Below are positions 45,791 through 57,270 of a stretch of 64,000 nt of DNA, one piece after another; within the stretch, counting starts at the first letter, position 1, and every line of letters starts with the position of its first letter. The notes beneath the pieces are model-generated. The model had not been told where the DNA came from and searched no databases. It saw only the letters and a list, made by a program, of their open reading frames with translations. Source of the DNA: Xanthomonas prunicola (GTDB lineage: Bacteria; Pseudomonadota; Gammaproteobacteria; Xanthomonadales; Xanthomonadaceae); assembly GCF_002846205.1 (NCBI RefSeq), contig NZ_PHKV01000005.1:248001-312000 (forward strand), read 5' to 3'. Made by a program: the position numbers and the translations under genes.

Positions 45791-46552
45791 ATGAAGTCAT
45801 CAGTTATCGCCAGCTGTTTCGCGCTGTTGGGTGTGATCGGTCATGCCCGCGCTGAAGACCCGATCGCAACCGATCGGCCCGATTTCGTCGAATCCAGCCT
45901 CACTGTGGGCGACCGTCGCGTGCAGGTGGAAACCAGCGTTGCGTGGGAACGCGATGATGCAGTGGATGCGTATTCCACGCCGACGCTGCTGCGCTACGGC
46001 CTGGGCCAGACCTGGGAATTGCGGCTGGAAACCGATGGCTGGCAGCGCATCGACCTGCCCGGCGATACGCAGGTCAGCGGCATGTCCGACGTCTCGCTCG
46101 GCATCAAACATCACCTGGCCAGTTCCGACAATGGCAAGACCTCGCTGGCCTGGTTGCTGCATGTGGATCTACCCAGCGGCGCGCAAGCGGTACGCGGCCA
46201 TGGTGCGCGACCCTCGTTCCGGCTGGTGGCCGAATGGGACCTCAGCGACAGCGTCTCTGCCGGCATGATGCCCGGCGTGATCTGGGACGACGACGGCCAG
46301 GGAAACCGCTACACCGCCGGCATTTTTGGCGCAGTGCTCGGCAAGGCCTGGAATGATCGCGTGCGCTCGTTCGTGGAAGTGGCGCTGCCGCAGATCGCCA
46401 AAAGCGACGATGGCGGTACCGTGGCGCTGCTCGATGTCGGCTCGGCCTGGCTGCTGAGCAACGACGTACAACTGGACGCGGTCTACAGCCGCGGGCTCAA
46501 CGACCGCTCACCGGATCACGCGCTCGGCGTGGGTCTGTCTTTCCGCTTCTGA
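45791..46552 (+). CDS. Outer-membrane beta-barrel protein (phenol-degradation MetA-like family)
   Basis: 253 residues from ATG 45791, AAGGGA upstream. A signal peptide ([17 protein letters not shown]) is followed by [13 protein letters not shown], the typical start of the transporter family related to meta-pathway phenol degradation proteins. Alternating-polarity strands follow ([41 protein letters not shown]), ending in GVGLSFRF with a C-terminal Phe, as in outer-membrane barrels. It lies 13 bp upstream of the next receptor, suggesting co-transcription and a link to uptake of a ligand sensed there; this is inferred. Confidence 0.7.
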   Translation: MKSSVIASCFALLGVIGHARAEDPIATDRPDFVESSLTVGDRRVQVETSVAWERDDAVDAYSTPTLLRYGLGQTWELRLETDGWQRIDLPGDTQVSGMSDVSLGIKHHLASSDNGKTSLAWLLHVDLPSGAQAVRGHGARPSFRLVAEWDLSDSVSAGMMPGVIWDDDGQGNRYTAGIFGAVLGKAWNDRVRSFVEVALPQIAKSDDGGTVALLDVGSAWLLSNDVQLDAVYSRGLNDRSPDHALGVGLSFRF

Positions 46553-46565
46553 CACGGGTTGCACC

Positions 46566-48938
46566 ATGAAAATCATGCACATGTTGGGCGTCCTGGTGCT
46601 GGTGGCCGCACTGGCGCTGCTCGCCTTGGGCGGCGTCGGCTACAACGGCCAACGTGGTCTGCTCGATGCGATCGCCGTACAGGTCATCTCTTCCGACGCG
46701 CTGCGCAACCACATGCAGGCGGACATGATGCACGACGCGCTACGCGGCGATGTCACTGCCGCGTTGCTTGCTGCCTCCACGAAAGACGATAAAGCCGTTG
46801 CGGCCGCGCGCGCCGGATTGGGCGAACATGCCGGTGAATTCCGCGAGTCGCTGGCAGCCAACAGCAAACTGCCATTGGAACCTGCATTGCGCAAAGATCT
46901 GGATGCGGTGACGCCGGCACTACAGGCCTATATCGCATCCGCCGACCAAGTAGTGAAGGCAGCCGAAACGCATGCCGACAGCGCAGCGGCTTACGCTGAT
47001 TTCAACGGCAAGTTCGGCCAACTTGAAACCCGCATGGGCGCCATCAGCGAGCGCATCCTGGCCTTGAACGAAGCCAGCCGCCGCCAGGCAGAGCAATACA
47101 GCCACCGCGTGATGTGGCAGCAAGGCGGCGCCGTGGTACTGGCATTCGTGGGCCTGGCGCTGGCCGCTGCCTGGATCCTGCGCTCGGTGTTCGGTCTGCT
47201 CGGCGGCGAGCCGCAGCTGGCCATGGCAGCCGCGCAGCACATCGCCGAAGGCCGCCTGGACCAACCGATTCCGGTCGCTGCAAAGCACAGCCGCAGCCTG
47301 ATGGCCGCCTTGGCGCGCATGCAGCGCGACCTGCGCGAGCGCCTGGAACGCGAACGCAGCATCGCTGCCGAAAATCTGCGGATCCGCACCGCCCTGGATA
47401 ACGCCTCCACCGGCATGTACATCGCCGACCCGGACCTCACCATCATCTACACCAATAGCGCGTTGCAGAATTTACTGCACACCTACGCGGACGATATCCA
47501 TGCCTGCGCGCCTGCATTCAATCGCCAGGCCAATCTGGTCGGCCAACCGGTCTCGCTGCTGGAAGTCGGCAATGCACAGGACGCCGAGATCTATCAGCGC
47601 CTGGATCGCCAGGGCGCAGCCCAACGCGAGGTGCACTACCGCGCCACCTGCATCACCCAAAACGTCTCGGCCATTCGCGACGATGCCGGTGCGCACCTGG
47701 GGTTTGTCTGCGAATGGCGCGATCGTACCGCCGAGGCGCGGGTCGAAATCGACGTGGCCGACGTGGTCCGCAGCGCGGCTGCCGGCGATCTCTCCAAGCG
47801 CATCGATAGTGCGGGAAAACAAGGGTTTTTCCTGCAACTTGCACAGCAGCTCAATGCCCTGCTCGATGCCAACGCGGTCAGCATCGACGAAGTCTCGCGC
47901 CTGCTCAGCGCACTGGCCGACGGCGATTTGAGTGCGCGGATGCAGGGCGATTTCCATGGTGTCTTCGCCACGATGCGCGATGACGCCAACACCACCGCAG
48001 AGCAACTGGCACAGGTGATCGGGCGCATCCAGCAGGCTGCGGGCAGCATCCACACCGCTTCCAGCGAAATTGCCGCCGGTAACAACGACCTGTCGCAGCG
48101 CACCGAGCAACAGGCGGCCAATCTGGAAGAAACCGCCGCGTCGATGGAAGAACTTACCTCCACCGTCAAGCAGAATGCCGAAAGCGCCCGCCAGGCCAAT
48201 CAGTTGGCAATCGGTGCGGCCGGTGTGGCATCGCAGGGCGGCGCGGTGGTGGCGCAAGTGGTCACCACCATGTCCGGCATCGAAGTCTCCTCGAAGAAGA
48301 TCGCCGAGATCATTTCCGTCATCGACGGCATCGCCTTCCAGACCAATATTCTGGCCTTGAATGCGGCCGTGGAAGCGGCCCGCGCCGGCGAACAAGGCCG
48401 TGGTTTTGCGGTTGTCGCCTCGGAAGTGCGCACGCTGGCGCAGCGTTCGGCCGGTGCCGCGAAAGAGATCAAACATCTGATCGACGATTCGGTCAGCAAG
48501 GTCACCGAGGGCTCGCAGCTGGTGCATCAGGCCGGCACCACCATGGCCGATATCGTGGCCAGCGTGCAGCGCGTGACCGACATCATGGGCGAGATCGCGG
48601 CCGCTTCGCAGGAACAGTCGTCAGGGATCGAGCAGGTCAACCAGACCATCACCCAGATGGATGAAGCCACCCAGCAAAACGCCGCATTGGTGGAAGAAGC
48701 CACCGCCGCAGCGCGCACCATGGAAGACCAGGCCAGCCAGCTGGCGCAAGCGGTGTCGCGCTTTACCCTGGCCGATGCGCCGCGTTCGCTGGATACAACG
48801 CCTGCGGTTAAAAAGCCGACCACCGCTGCAGTTAATCGGGCAAGCAAGACCAGCACACGGGCGCCGGCTGCACGCAAGCCGGCAGCGAGCGCTCCGACGG
48901 TCACCGCCGGCAACGACAGCCAGTGGCAGGACTTCTGA
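46566..48938 (+). CDS. Methyl-accepting chemotaxis protein 3 (PAS-like, HAMP)
   Basis: 790 residues. TM1 about 8-28, helical periplasmic sensor about 30-185 ([20 protein letters not shown]), TM2 about 188-208. A PAS-like domain follows (about 270-395: [34 protein letters not shown]), then HAMP-like AAGDLSKRI and DGDLSARM units and the signalling domain. It ends in SQWQDF. It has the same PAS-containing linker class as MCP 2 and follows the beta-barrel gene by 13 bp without its own evident promoter. Confidence 0.92.
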   Translation: MKIMHMLGVLVLVAALALLALGGVGYNGQRGLLDAIAVQVISSDALRNHMQADMMHDALRGDVTAALLAASTKDDKAVAAARAGLGEHAGEFRESLAANSKLPLEPALRKDLDAVTPALQAYIASADQVVKAAETHADSAAAYADFNGKFGQLETRMGAISERILALNEASRRQAEQYSHRVMWQQGGAVVLAFVGLALAAAWILRSVFGLLGGEPQLAMAAAQHIAEGRLDQPIPVAAKHSRSLMAALARMQRDLRERLERERSIAAENLRIRTALDNASTGMYIADPDLTIIYTNSALQNLLHTYADDIHACAPAFNRQANLVGQPVSLLEVGNAQDAEIYQRLDRQGAAQREVHYRATCITQNVSAIRDDAGAHLGFVCEWRDRTAEARVEIDVADVVRSAAAGDLSKRIDSAGKQGFFLQLAQQLNALLDANAVSIDEVSRLLSALADGDLSARMQGDFHGVFATMRDDANTTAEQLAQVIGRIQQAAGSIHTASSEIAAGNNDLSQRTEQQAANLEETAASMEELTSTVKQNAESARQANQLAIGAAGVASQGGAVVAQVVTTMSGIEVSSKKIAEIISVIDGIAFQTNILALNAAVEAARAGEQGRGFAVVASEVRTLAQRSAGAAKEIKHLIDDSVSKVTEGSQLVHQAGTTMADIVASVQRVTDIMGEIAAASQEQSSGIEQVNQTITQMDEATQQNAALVEEATAAARTMEDQASQLAQAVSRFTLADAPRSLDTTPAVKKPTTAAVNRASKTSTRAPAARKPAASAPTVTAGNDSQWQDF

Positions 48939-49068
48939 GCAACACCCGTGCGGCACTGCGGCCCATTTCTGGCGCAATGGCACCGTCACATGGCCGCTAT
49001 CGCGGTTGAAACAGCGGTTCGGCGGCCATCGGCGGGAATCATTTCTGATGACACTAATACTTCATAAC

Positions 49069-49095
49069 TAAAGAATCAGGCGTACCGGCCGCTAG
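49069..49095 (+). promoter_or_regulatory. Sigma-28 (FliA) promoter of MCP 4
   Basis: TAAAGAAT, 11 bp, GCCGCTAG, about 40 bp upstream of the start codon. Very good fit to the flagellar sigma consensus. Confidence 0.75.
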
Positions 49096-49136
49096 CTTGC
49101 TGGACAACGCCGCTAAGCAATGCTTCGGAGCAAATG

Positions 49137-51395
49137 ATGAACAAGTTCAACGACTGGCCGATCCGCCGCAAACTGATGTTTGCCTTCTGCCTGAGTGCCG
49201 TGCTCACCGCATTACTGGGCGGCCTGGGTTTTTCGCGCATGAAGCAGATGCAGAGCGAAACCACCCTGATCAATCAGGACGTGGTGCCGGTGTTGAGCCG
49301 CCTGTCCGAACTGCGTGGCTTCGCTGGCGAATTCCGTGTGTATGAGGTGGGCCAGTTCGTCAATCTCGAGGACCCGGAACGCTATGCGTATTTCTTCAAG
49401 CGCATGGACGAAATCCAGGCCAAGTACGCCGAAACCCAAAAGCAGCTGGATGCCAAGATCGGTCCGACCTCGCCGTTGAAGGCCGAGTACGCCAAGCTGA
49501 CCGATGCCAGCGCACGCTATTTCGCGGCCAACCAGCAACTGCGCAAGCTCTATGCAGAACCCGACCGCGCCGCCGCGATGGAGTTCTCACGCAAGCAATC
49601 GGGCGAGATCCGCAAGGAACTGTTCGCCTCGGTCGACAAGCTGTATGCACAGCAGTCCAAAGCGCTTGGCGACATGGTTGCTGCCAGCGCAGCCTCGTTC
49701 AAGCTGACCAGCGCCGTGCTGCTGATCGGCACCTTGCTGATGGCCGCCCTATCGGTCACGTTTGGTTGGTTGATCGCGCGCAGCATCACCTCCCCGCTCT
49801 CTAAGGCGCTAGGCGCCATCCAGGCGGTGTCGCGCGGCGATCTGAGCGTGCAGGTCGGCAAGACCAGCAAGGATGAAATCGGCCAGATGCTGGATGCCAC
49901 CGCTGGCATGACCCAGATGCTGCGCCGCTTCACCGACGAAACCGCGCGCATGTCGCACCTGCATGCTGCCGAAGACATCACCCACCGCATGCCGGAAGAT
50001 TTCCCCGGCGTGTATGGCACGCTGGCCGGCGGCATCAACACGATGATCTTCGAGCATCTGGATGCCATCACCGATGCGGTGCGCATTCTCAATCAGTACG
50101 CACAGGGCGACCTGACCCAGGACGCGCGCCGTCTGCCGGCCAGCCGCGCGATCCTGCACGAGGCGATGGACGCGGCCAAGGCCAGCCTGTTGTCGATCAA
50201 CACCGAGATCAAGCAGCTGGCACAAGCTGCCGCCGCTGGCGATTTCAGCGCACGCGGCGACGCGACCCGCTTCAAGTACGACTTCGCGGTGATGGTGTCG
50301 GATCTGAATTCGATGATGGAAGTCAGCGACCGCAACCTGGGCAAGCTGTCGCAGCTGCTCGGCGCCGTGGCCGAAGGCGACCTCACCGCACGCATGGACG
50401 GGCAATTCCACGGCGTATTCGCACGTCTGCGCGACGACGCCAACGCCACCACCCAGCGTCTGACCGACATCGTGGGCCGCATCAAGCATTCCACCCTTGC
50501 GATCAACACGGCTGCGGGTGAAATTGCGGCCGGCAACAACGACCTGTCGCAACGCACCGAGCAGCAGGCCGCCAATCTGGAAGAAACCGCTGCCTCGATG
50601 GAAGAGCTCACTTCCACCGTCAAGCAGAACGCCGAACACGCCCGCCAGGCGAACCAGCTCGCGATCGGCGCAGCGGGTGTGGCCTCGCACGGCGGCAACG
50701 TGGTCGGCCAGGTGGTCACGACCATGTCCGGGATCGAGACCTCGTCCAAGAAGATTGCCGAGATCATCAGCGTCATCGACGGCATCGCGTTCCAGACCAA
50801 TATCCTAGCCTTGAATGCAGCGGTGGAAGCCGCACGTGCCGGCGAACAGGGTCGCGGCTTTGCCGTGGTGGCCTCGGAAGTGCGTACGCTGGCGCAGCGG
50901 TCGGCCGGTGCAGCGAAAGAGATCAAGGGTTTGATCGACGACTCGGTGAGCAAGGTGGCCGAAGGCTCGGCGCTGGTGAATCAGGCCGGCAGCACCATGG
51001 CAGAGATCGTCTCCTCGGTGCAGCGCGTCACCGACATCATGAGCGAAATTTCTGCCGCCTCGCAGGAACAGTCGGCCGGCATCGAGCAGGTCAACCAGAC
51101 CGTCACCCAGATGGACGAAGCCACCCAGCAGAACGCCGCATTGGTGGAAGAAGCCACTGCCGCTGCACGCTCGATGGAAGAGCAGGCGCAGCAACTCACC
51201 GAAGCGGTGGCACTGTTCCGCCTCTCGGCCGAACTGGAAGCGGTGACCCGTGCCACGCCGGTGGTGCGCCAGATTGCCGCCAAGCGTCCGGTTGCACTCA
51301 GCAAGCCTGCCGCCAAGCCGCAGGTTGCGCGCCCGGCCGGCCGCGCAGCAGTGGCATTGGCACCGTCCAACGAGTCCGATTGGGCCGAGTTCTGA
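49137..51395 (+). CDS. Methyl-accepting chemotaxis protein 4 (4-helix sensor, GINTMIF linker)
   Basis: 752 residues from the second of two adjacent ATGs (49134 and 49137); the second lies at a better distance from CGGAG. TM1 about 13-31, four-helix sensor about 33-183 ([34 protein letters not shown] helices), TM2 about 186-206. The stalk after HAMP has [14 protein letters not shown] and [14 protein letters not shown], which defines a second linker class, shared with MCP 7 and with the broken receptor. It ends in SDWAEF. A strong terminator follows. Confidence 0.92.
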   Translation: MNKFNDWPIRRKLMFAFCLSAVLTALLGGLGFSRMKQMQSETTLINQDVVPVLSRLSELRGFAGEFRVYEVGQFVNLEDPERYAYFFKRMDEIQAKYAETQKQLDAKIGPTSPLKAEYAKLTDASARYFAANQQLRKLYAEPDRAAAMEFSRKQSGEIRKELFASVDKLYAQQSKALGDMVAASAASFKLTSAVLLIGTLLMAALSVTFGWLIARSITSPLSKALGAIQAVSRGDLSVQVGKTSKDEIGQMLDATAGMTQMLRRFTDETARMSHLHAAEDITHRMPEDFPGVYGTLAGGINTMIFEHLDAITDAVRILNQYAQGDLTQDARRLPASRAILHEAMDAAKASLLSINTEIKQLAQAAAAGDFSARGDATRFKYDFAVMVSDLNSMMEVSDRNLGKLSQLLGAVAEGDLTARMDGQFHGVFARLRDDANATTQRLTDIVGRIKHSTLAINTAAGEIAAGNNDLSQRTEQQAANLEETAASMEELTSTVKQNAEHARQANQLAIGAAGVASHGGNVVGQVVTTMSGIETSSKKIAEIISVIDGIAFQTNILALNAAVEAARAGEQGRGFAVVASEVRTLAQRSAGAAKEIKGLIDDSVSKVAEGSALVNQAGSTMAEIVSSVQRVTDIMSEISAASQEQSAGIEQVNQTVTQMDEATQQNAALVEEATAAARSMEEQAQQLTEAVALFRLSAELEAVTRATPVVRQIAAKRPVALSKPAAKPQVARPAGRAAVALAPSNESDWAEF

Positions 51396-51430
51396 CGCAA
51401 GTCATCAAATTGCTACATCGACGCCCCGAA

Positions 51431-51461
51431 GGCTGCGCTACCCAGGTAGCGCGGCCTTTTT
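51431..51461 (+). terminator. Terminator after MCP 4
   Basis: GGCTGCGCTAC and GTAGCGCGGCC (one wobble), short loop, followed by five T's: a clear intrinsic terminator, 36 bp after the stop. Confidence 0.85.
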
Positions 51462-51568
51462 CTTGCCGCGCAGCAGCAGCAGCGTCTTTCAAAAGCTAAA
51501 ACAGGCGCTCATGCGAGCCTTTGATTTTGTCAATCCTTGTCACATATGCCTATTTCTGACAAGAGGTA

Positions 51569-51595
51569 TTCAGTAGATGCATTGACCGCCGCTAA
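51569..51595 (+). promoter_or_regulatory. FliA-like promoter of MCP 5
   Basis: TTCAGTAG, 11 bp, GCCGCTAA. The -10 is good; the -35 shares TTCAGT with the site before MCP 6, suggesting a local variant. It lies about 83 bp upstream of the start. Confidence 0.55.
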
Positions 51596-51677
51596 TTAAA
51601 CCGGCGGCATCCTCTTTCACTCGTCGACGCCACATCTACCTCATATACCTCACCGCTCAGGCAGCAAGGAACTCAAA

Positions 51678-53936
51678 ATGAACGCTTTTCTGCAGCGCTA
51701 TAACGTCGGCCCGAGGCTGGCCGTAGCTTTCGCTGTTCTGATTGTTCTATCCGCAACCATCGCCTTCATTGGCTACCGCGGCCTCAGCTCCGCGCGCACA
51801 TTGGTGGATGCTCTCGTCAGCCAGAACATGACGAAGATCCGCCTCTCCAATGACATGATCAACGCGAACTACGTCATTGCCGCGGAACTCCGCAACGTAG
51901 TGCTTCCGACTAGCGATGAGGAAAATCGCAAGTTCATAAAGAATGTGCAGGCGGCGCGTGCCGACTATACCAAGGCACGCGATGCGCTCTATGCCATGCC
52001 CACATCGCCTGCCGGAAAGCAAATCCGCGATGAGATGGACCGCCGCCGAGCGGTCGTAAGGGGGCTCAACGACAAGGTCATCGATTTGGTGACGACCGGT
52101 CATACCGATGAGGCCCTGCCCCTGCTGCTGAAGGAAGCGGCGCCCGCCATGCAGCAGTGGCAGGCTAAAATAGCCGAGAACATCACGTTACAAGACAAGT
52201 CGGCTGAGGAAGCTTCGGCGGCAGCGCTGCAATCGATGGACCAATCGCGCCATCTATTGATAGCGGGCACGGCGCTGGTGTTGCTCCTGAGCGGCACGCT
52301 TGGCCTGCTGATCACCCGCAGCCTCACTCAGCCATTGAGCCGCGCCACCCGCGCTGCTGAAGCCATTGCGCTGGGCAAGTTGGACAACGACGTCAGCACG
52401 CAGTCCAACGACGAAACCGGCCGGTTGTTGCACGCGATGGACGGCATGCAGGGCCAGCTGCGCAATCTGATTTCCGCACAGCTGGGCATGGCCAAGCGTC
52501 ATGAAGAAGGCCAGATCAGCTTCCGCATGGATGCTGGTGCATTCCCCGGCGATTTCGGCCGCATGGCCAATGACACCAACGAGCTGGTGGCCGCGCACAT
52601 CAAGGTCAAGATGCAGACCATCCACCTGATCGAGCGTTATGCCATCGGCGACCTGTCCGAAGACATGCCGCAACTGCCTGGCGAAAAAGCCGCCATCACC
52701 GCGGCGATGAACCAGGTCAAGCACAACCTTGGCACGATGAACACCCAGATCAAGCAACTGGCGCAGGCCGCGGCCAAGGGCGACTTCAGCGCCCGCGGCG
52801 ATGCCGAGCGCTTCCAGTACGACTTCCGCGTGATGGTGGAAAGCCTCAACACCTTGATGGCCACCGCCGATGGCAATCTGCAGTCACTCTCGGGCCTGTT
52901 GCAGTCGATCGCTGCGGGCGATCTCACCGCCCGCATGAGCGGCGACTTCCACGGCGTGTTTGCGCAGATGCGCGACGATGCCAACGCCACCGCCACCCAG
53001 CTGGCCGAGATCGTCAGTGGCATCAAGGCCTCGGCCACGTCCATCAGGGGTGCAGCCAGCGAAATTGCCGCAGGCAATCAGGATCTGTCGCAACGTACCG
53101 AACAGCAGGCTGCCAATCTGGAAGAAACCGCAGCTTCCATGGAAGAGCTCACCTCCACCGTCAAGCAGAACGCCGAAAGCGCACGTCAGGCCAATCAGCT
53201 CGCCATCGGTGCGGCTGGCGTGGCCTCGCAGGGCGGCGCCATCGTCAGCAAGGTGGTCGACACCATGAGCGGAATCGAGGCCTCGTCCAAGAAGATCGCC
53301 GACATCATCAGCGTCATCGATGGCATCGCATTCCAGACCAATATCCTGGCCTTGAACGCGGCGGTGGAAGCCGCACGTGCCGGTGAACAAGGTCGCGGCT
53401 TTGCGGTGGTCGCCTCAGAGGTGCGCACACTCGCACAGCGCTCTTCGGGCGCCGCCAAGGAGATCAAGGACCTCATCGACGACTCGGTGCAGCGCGTGGC
53501 CGAAGGCTCGGTGCTGGTGCACAGCGCCGGCACCACCATGGGCGAGATCGTGGCCAGCGTGCAGCGCGTCACCGACATCATGGGCGAGATCTCCGCCGCC
53601 TCGCAGGAACAGTCGGCCGGCATCGAACAGGTCAACCAGACCGTGACCAACATGGACGAAACCACGCAGCAGAACGCGGCGCTCGTGGAAGAAGCCACGG
53701 CTGCTGCACGTGCGATGGAAGAGCAGGCCCAGCAACTCACCGAAGCGGTGGCACTGTTCCGCCTGTCGAACGACGTGCAAACGGCCACCCGCGCCGCGCC
53801 GGTGGTGCGCCAGATCGCTGCCAAGCGCCCGGTTGTGGCGAGCAAGTCTGCCGCCAAGCCGCATGTCGCACGTCCGCCGGCGCGCTCCACTGTCACCTCG
53901 GTGGCCTCCAACGAGTCCAATTGGGCCGAGTTCTAG
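51678..53936 (+). CDS. Methyl-accepting chemotaxis protein 5 (4-helix sensor)
   Basis: 752 residues, AAGGA before the ATG. It starts [18 protein letters not shown]; the FLQRYNVG string recurs at the start of MCP 7 and, as LLQRYNVG, of MCP 9. TM1 about 12-34, sensor to about 190 with [22 protein letters not shown]2 about 193-213. The stalk is of the first class ([34 protein letters not shown]). A 304-bp part of it (52426-52729) is identical to MCP 9. It ends in NWAEF. Confidence 0.93.
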   Translation: MNAFLQRYNVGPRLAVAFAVLIVLSATIAFIGYRGLSSARTLVDALVSQNMTKIRLSNDMINANYVIAAELRNVVLPTSDEENRKFIKNVQAARADYTKARDALYAMPTSPAGKQIRDEMDRRRAVVRGLNDKVIDLVTTGHTDEALPLLLKEAAPAMQQWQAKIAENITLQDKSAEEASAAALQSMDQSRHLLIAGTALVLLLSGTLGLLITRSLTQPLSRATRAAEAIALGKLDNDVSTQSNDETGRLLHAMDGMQGQLRNLISAQLGMAKRHEEGQISFRMDAGAFPGDFGRMANDTNELVAAHIKVKMQTIHLIERYAIGDLSEDMPQLPGEKAAITAAMNQVKHNLGTMNTQIKQLAQAAAKGDFSARGDAERFQYDFRVMVESLNTLMATADGNLQSLSGLLQSIAAGDLTARMSGDFHGVFAQMRDDANATATQLAEIVSGIKASATSIRGAASEIAAGNQDLSQRTEQQAANLEETAASMEELTSTVKQNAESARQANQLAIGAAGVASQGGAIVSKVVDTMSGIEASSKKIADIISVIDGIAFQTNILALNAAVEAARAGEQGRGFAVVASEVRTLAQRSSGAAKEIKDLIDDSVQRVAEGSVLVHSAGTTMGEIVASVQRVTDIMGEISAASQEQSAGIEQVNQTVTNMDETTQQNAALVEEATAAARAMEEQAQQLTEAVALFRLSNDVQTATRAAPVVRQIAAKRPVVASKSAAKPHVARPPARSTVTSVASNESNWAEF

Positions 53937-53963
53937 CACTGGTCACGGCGAGTGCACAGACAC

Positions 53964-53993
53964 ACCGCGTTCGGTAGCGAACGCGGTTTTTTT
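53964..53993 (+). terminator. Terminator after MCP 5
   Basis: ACCGCGTTCG, GTAG loop, CGAACGCGGT, then seven T's. A perfect 10-bp stem with a T run, 27 bp after the stop. Confidence 0.9.
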
Positions 53994-54227
53994 ATGTCTC
54001 TCTGTTTTGGCTCACGGTGCAACGTCACACGACGACAGGGCGCCGGTACTGGGGACGCGCCGACAGCATCTGTTCGTCCGCCAGGGGGCCTGTTTTGACG
54101 TCGAGTTCGGCCTTCGCTGAGCGGCCGCAGATGACGTCCACGCGCCGGTCGCTGCTGCAGTCGGCGCGGGCCGGGGTCACAACCCTAAATGGTGTCGAAA
54201 TCGCGTGATTATTTCGTGACGACACCC

Positions 54228-54254
54228 TTCAGTCCTGGGTGACACCGCCGCTAG
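54228..54254 (+). promoter_or_regulatory. FliA-like promoter of MCP 6
   Basis: TTCAGTCC, 11 bp, GCCGCTAG, about 132 bp upstream of the start. The rest of the gap from 53994 to 54385 shows no gene. Confidence 0.55.
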
Positions 54255-54385
54255 CTATGTCAGCGATGAGTATGCACGCGATCGAGAGAATACCTCACCG
54301 CACGATGCCTACCGCACGGCCGATCCGGGAGCGCCGAATGGATGGCTCTCACTACACATTTTGTTATCAGCTCAAGGTGCATTCG

Positions 54386-56617
54386 ATGAAACAGCTAAGT
54401 CTTTCGACACAACTGGCACTGGGCTTCGGCGCAGTTGTTCTTGTGCTCTTGATCGTTGCGACAGTGGGGATACGCGGGCAGTCCGAGCTGTCGGACGCCG
54501 TCGCCATGAACGACCACACCTATCAGGTCATCGCCACCGGCCGCGCCATGTCCATCGCCACGGTCAATGTCGAGACCGGCGCACGCGGCTTTTTGCTGTC
54601 CGGGCAGGAAACCCATCTCGCCCCATACAACAACGGCAAGGTGCAGTTCGAAAAAGAATTCACCCACGCCAAGACCTTGACAGCCGACAACCCGGTGCAG
54701 CAGGAACGCCTGCAGCGCCTGCATGCGGCCTATGACCAATTCATGGGCTTTGAAGACAAGTTGATCGCGCTGCGTGGCAAAAGCAACGACGCCGAACTGT
54801 CTGCACTGCTCACCCAGTTCAGAGCCGGTCATGAACGTGCGGCGATGGGGCAGATTCGTCAGCTGCTGGTCGACTTCGAAGGGCAGGAAAACGAACTCCT
54901 GGTCAAGCGCAGCGCGACATTGCAGGCTGCAAAGACCAGTAGCCGTTGGTCGATGATCATCGGCAGCGGCATCGCCGTGCTGGCGGCGCTGGTCAGCGGT
55001 TGGTTGATCCGCCGTCGCCTGATCAATCGCCTGGGCACCGCTTCGCACGTGGCCGATTCGATTGCGGCCGGCAACGTGTCCATTAGCGTGGACAGCAGCG
55101 GCACCGACGAAACCGGCCGCCTGCTCGCAAGCATGAGCAAGATGCAGCAGCAGTTGCAGAAGGTGCTGCATGGCCAGCTGGAAATGAAGCGCCGGCACGA
55201 TCAGGGCGAGTTGAACTTCCGTCTGGACGAGACAGCGTTTCCTGGCGACTTCGCAACCATCGTGCGCGGCAACAACGACCTGGCCGCCTCGCACGTTGCA
55301 GTGATGATGCGGTTGTCACAGATCATGGGCCAGTACGCTATCGGCGACCTACGCGAAGACATGGAAGCCCTACCCGGCGACAAGGCCGTGCTCAGCGATA
55401 CCATGGCCAAGGTCAAGGACAACCTGTCCTCGGTCAATCGCGAAATCAAGCATCTCTCGCAATGCGCCGCCAATGGCGACTTCAGCGCCCGCGGCCATGC
55501 CGAAAACTTCCAGCACGACTTCCGCGTGATGGTGGAAAGCCTCAACATCTTGATGGCCACCGCCGATGGCAATCTGCAAGCGCTCTCGGGCCTGTTGCAG
55601 TCCATCGCTGCCGGCGACCTCACCGTCCGCATGAGCGGTGAATTCCACGGCGTGTTTGCGCAGATGCGTGACGATGCCAATTCCACCGCCACGCAGCTGG
55701 CCGAGATCGTCACCGGCATCAAGCAGTCGGCCGTGTCGATCAAGGGTGCTGCCAGCGAAATCGCCGCCGGCAATAACGACCTGTCGCAGCGTACCGAACA
55801 GCAGGCTGCCAGCCTGGAAGAAACCGCTGCCTCGATGGAAGAACTCACCTCCACCGTCAAGCAGAATGCCGAAAGCGCACGCCAGGCCAACCAGCTCGCC
55901 ATCGGCGCCGCCAAGGTGGCCTCGCAGGGCGGCGAGATCGTCAGCAAGGTGGTCCAGACCATGAGCGGGATCGAGGCCTCGTCCAAGAAGATCGCCGACA
56001 TCATCTCGGTCATCGACGGCATCGCGTTCCAGACCAACATCCTGGCCTTGAACGCGGCGGTGGAAGCCGCACGTGCCGGCGAACAGGGCCGCGGCTTTGC
56101 CGTGGTCGCCTCCGAAGTGCGCACCCTGGCGCAGCGCTCCTCGGGTGCCGCCAAGGAGATCAAGGACCTCATCGACGACTCGGTGCACCGCGTGACCGAA
56201 GGCTCGGTGCTGGTGCACAGCGCCGGCACCACCATGGGCGAGATCGTGGCCAGCGTGCAGCGCGTCACCGACATCATGGGCGAGATCTCCGCCGCCTCGC
56301 AGGAACAGTCGGCCGGCATCGAACAGGTCAACCAGACCGTCACCCAGATGGACGAAACCACCCAGCAGAACGCCGCGCTGGTGGAAGAAGCCACCGCCGC
56401 CGCACGCTCGCTGGAAGAACAGGCGGTTGGATTGACCGAGGCAGTGGCGGTCTTCAAGACCGAGCACGGCACCACCAGCAACGTTCGCACTGCCCACGTC
56501 GTCAAGGCGGCGCCGGCCGTGCGCGCCAAGCTGAGCACCGTCGGCGGCACCGCTGTAGCCAAGCCACGCGCGATCGCTGCATCCACGACCGCCGAGACCA
56601 GCTGGCAGGAGTTCTGA
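54386..56617 (+). CDS. Methyl-accepting chemotaxis protein 6 (CHASE3 sensor)
   Basis: 743 residues from ATG 54386 (AAGGTG upstream); an open frame continues further upstream but without signal-like sequence. TM1 about 8-30. The periplasmic domain is CHASE3: [22 protein letters not shown] is the family hallmark, followed by [21 protein letters not shown]2 about 189-210. The stalk has [17 protein letters not shown] and AIGDLREDM. Part of its signalling domain (55756-55940) is identical to MCP 7. It ends in TSWQEF. Confidence 0.93.
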   Translation: MKQLSLSTQLALGFGAVVLVLLIVATVGIRGQSELSDAVAMNDHTYQVIATGRAMSIATVNVETGARGFLLSGQETHLAPYNNGKVQFEKEFTHAKTLTADNPVQQERLQRLHAAYDQFMGFEDKLIALRGKSNDAELSALLTQFRAGHERAAMGQIRQLLVDFEGQENELLVKRSATLQAAKTSSRWSMIIGSGIAVLAALVSGWLIRRRLINRLGTASHVADSIAAGNVSISVDSSGTDETGRLLASMSKMQQQLQKVLHGQLEMKRRHDQGELNFRLDETAFPGDFATIVRGNNDLAASHVAVMMRLSQIMGQYAIGDLREDMEALPGDKAVLSDTMAKVKDNLSSVNREIKHLSQCAANGDFSARGHAENFQHDFRVMVESLNILMATADGNLQALSGLLQSIAAGDLTVRMSGEFHGVFAQMRDDANSTATQLAEIVTGIKQSAVSIKGAASEIAAGNNDLSQRTEQQAASLEETAASMEELTSTVKQNAESARQANQLAIGAAKVASQGGEIVSKVVQTMSGIEASSKKIADIISVIDGIAFQTNILALNAAVEAARAGEQGRGFAVVASEVRTLAQRSSGAAKEIKDLIDDSVHRVTEGSVLVHSAGTTMGEIVASVQRVTDIMGEISAASQEQSAGIEQVNQTVTQMDETTQQNAALVEEATAAARSLEEQAVGLTEAVAVFKTEHGTTSNVRTAHVVKAAPAVRAKLSTVGGTAVAKPRAIAASTTAETSWQEF

Positions 56618-56707
56618 CGGGCAGGATCGGCATCGGTGGGCCAAGGCCTACCGATGCCAACTGCGTCAGACGTCAGCTCCACGGACAACAGCGTTTTGGA
56701 ACACCGC

Positions 56708-56754
56708 CGGGCCCGATCGAACGTCTGCAGGCTGCAGACGTTCGACCGGGCCCG
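56708..56754. repeat. Near-perfect 23-bp inverted repeat after MCP 6
   Basis: CGGGCCCGATCGAACGTCTGC and its inverse (56708-56730 and 56732-56754) match at 22 of 23 positions around a single central base. This is far longer than the other hairpins here. It follows MCP 6 by 90 bp and may end transcription or be a protein-binding or mobile-element relic. The rest of 56618-57270 shows no gene. Confidence 0.7.
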
Positions 56755-57270
56755 CTTTGCATTGATCGACCCAACCGGCAACGCACCGCATGCCGGTCGC
56801 AGCCTGGCTGGCGTTGCCCCGCGCCAGAGAACTCGCCCGCCGGCCGATGCAGCCGGCGCTTGTCGGCTAGCTCGCCCCTTTCCGATCAATCACTTATCGA
56901 CATGCACCTGGAGCGCCTGCAGCAAAGCAGCGCTTGGTGCCTCTACCGACATGCGCGCCAGGCGCCCTCCCTGCACACACCGCTGCATGGTCCCTGGTAG
57001 CACCACACGGCCTGGCCTGCATCGTCGAGAAGCGCGCGCCCAATCCGTGAACGATGCCAGCTATAACTAAACCTAAATGGCGAGCTCAAGTATAGGACGG
57101 GGTCGCCGCTACCTGCCCTGCAATCGGGACGGCGCCGACACGCTTTACCAGCGCCAGCGATAGACGTCGTGGGGCCGTCCCGAGATTGCAGCGGGTGCCG
57201 ACCGTGATCGCGAGGTCGCCGCCGTTGCACCGGACCGTCTCCTTATCCCCCCTCCCGGCAGGTATGTTTC

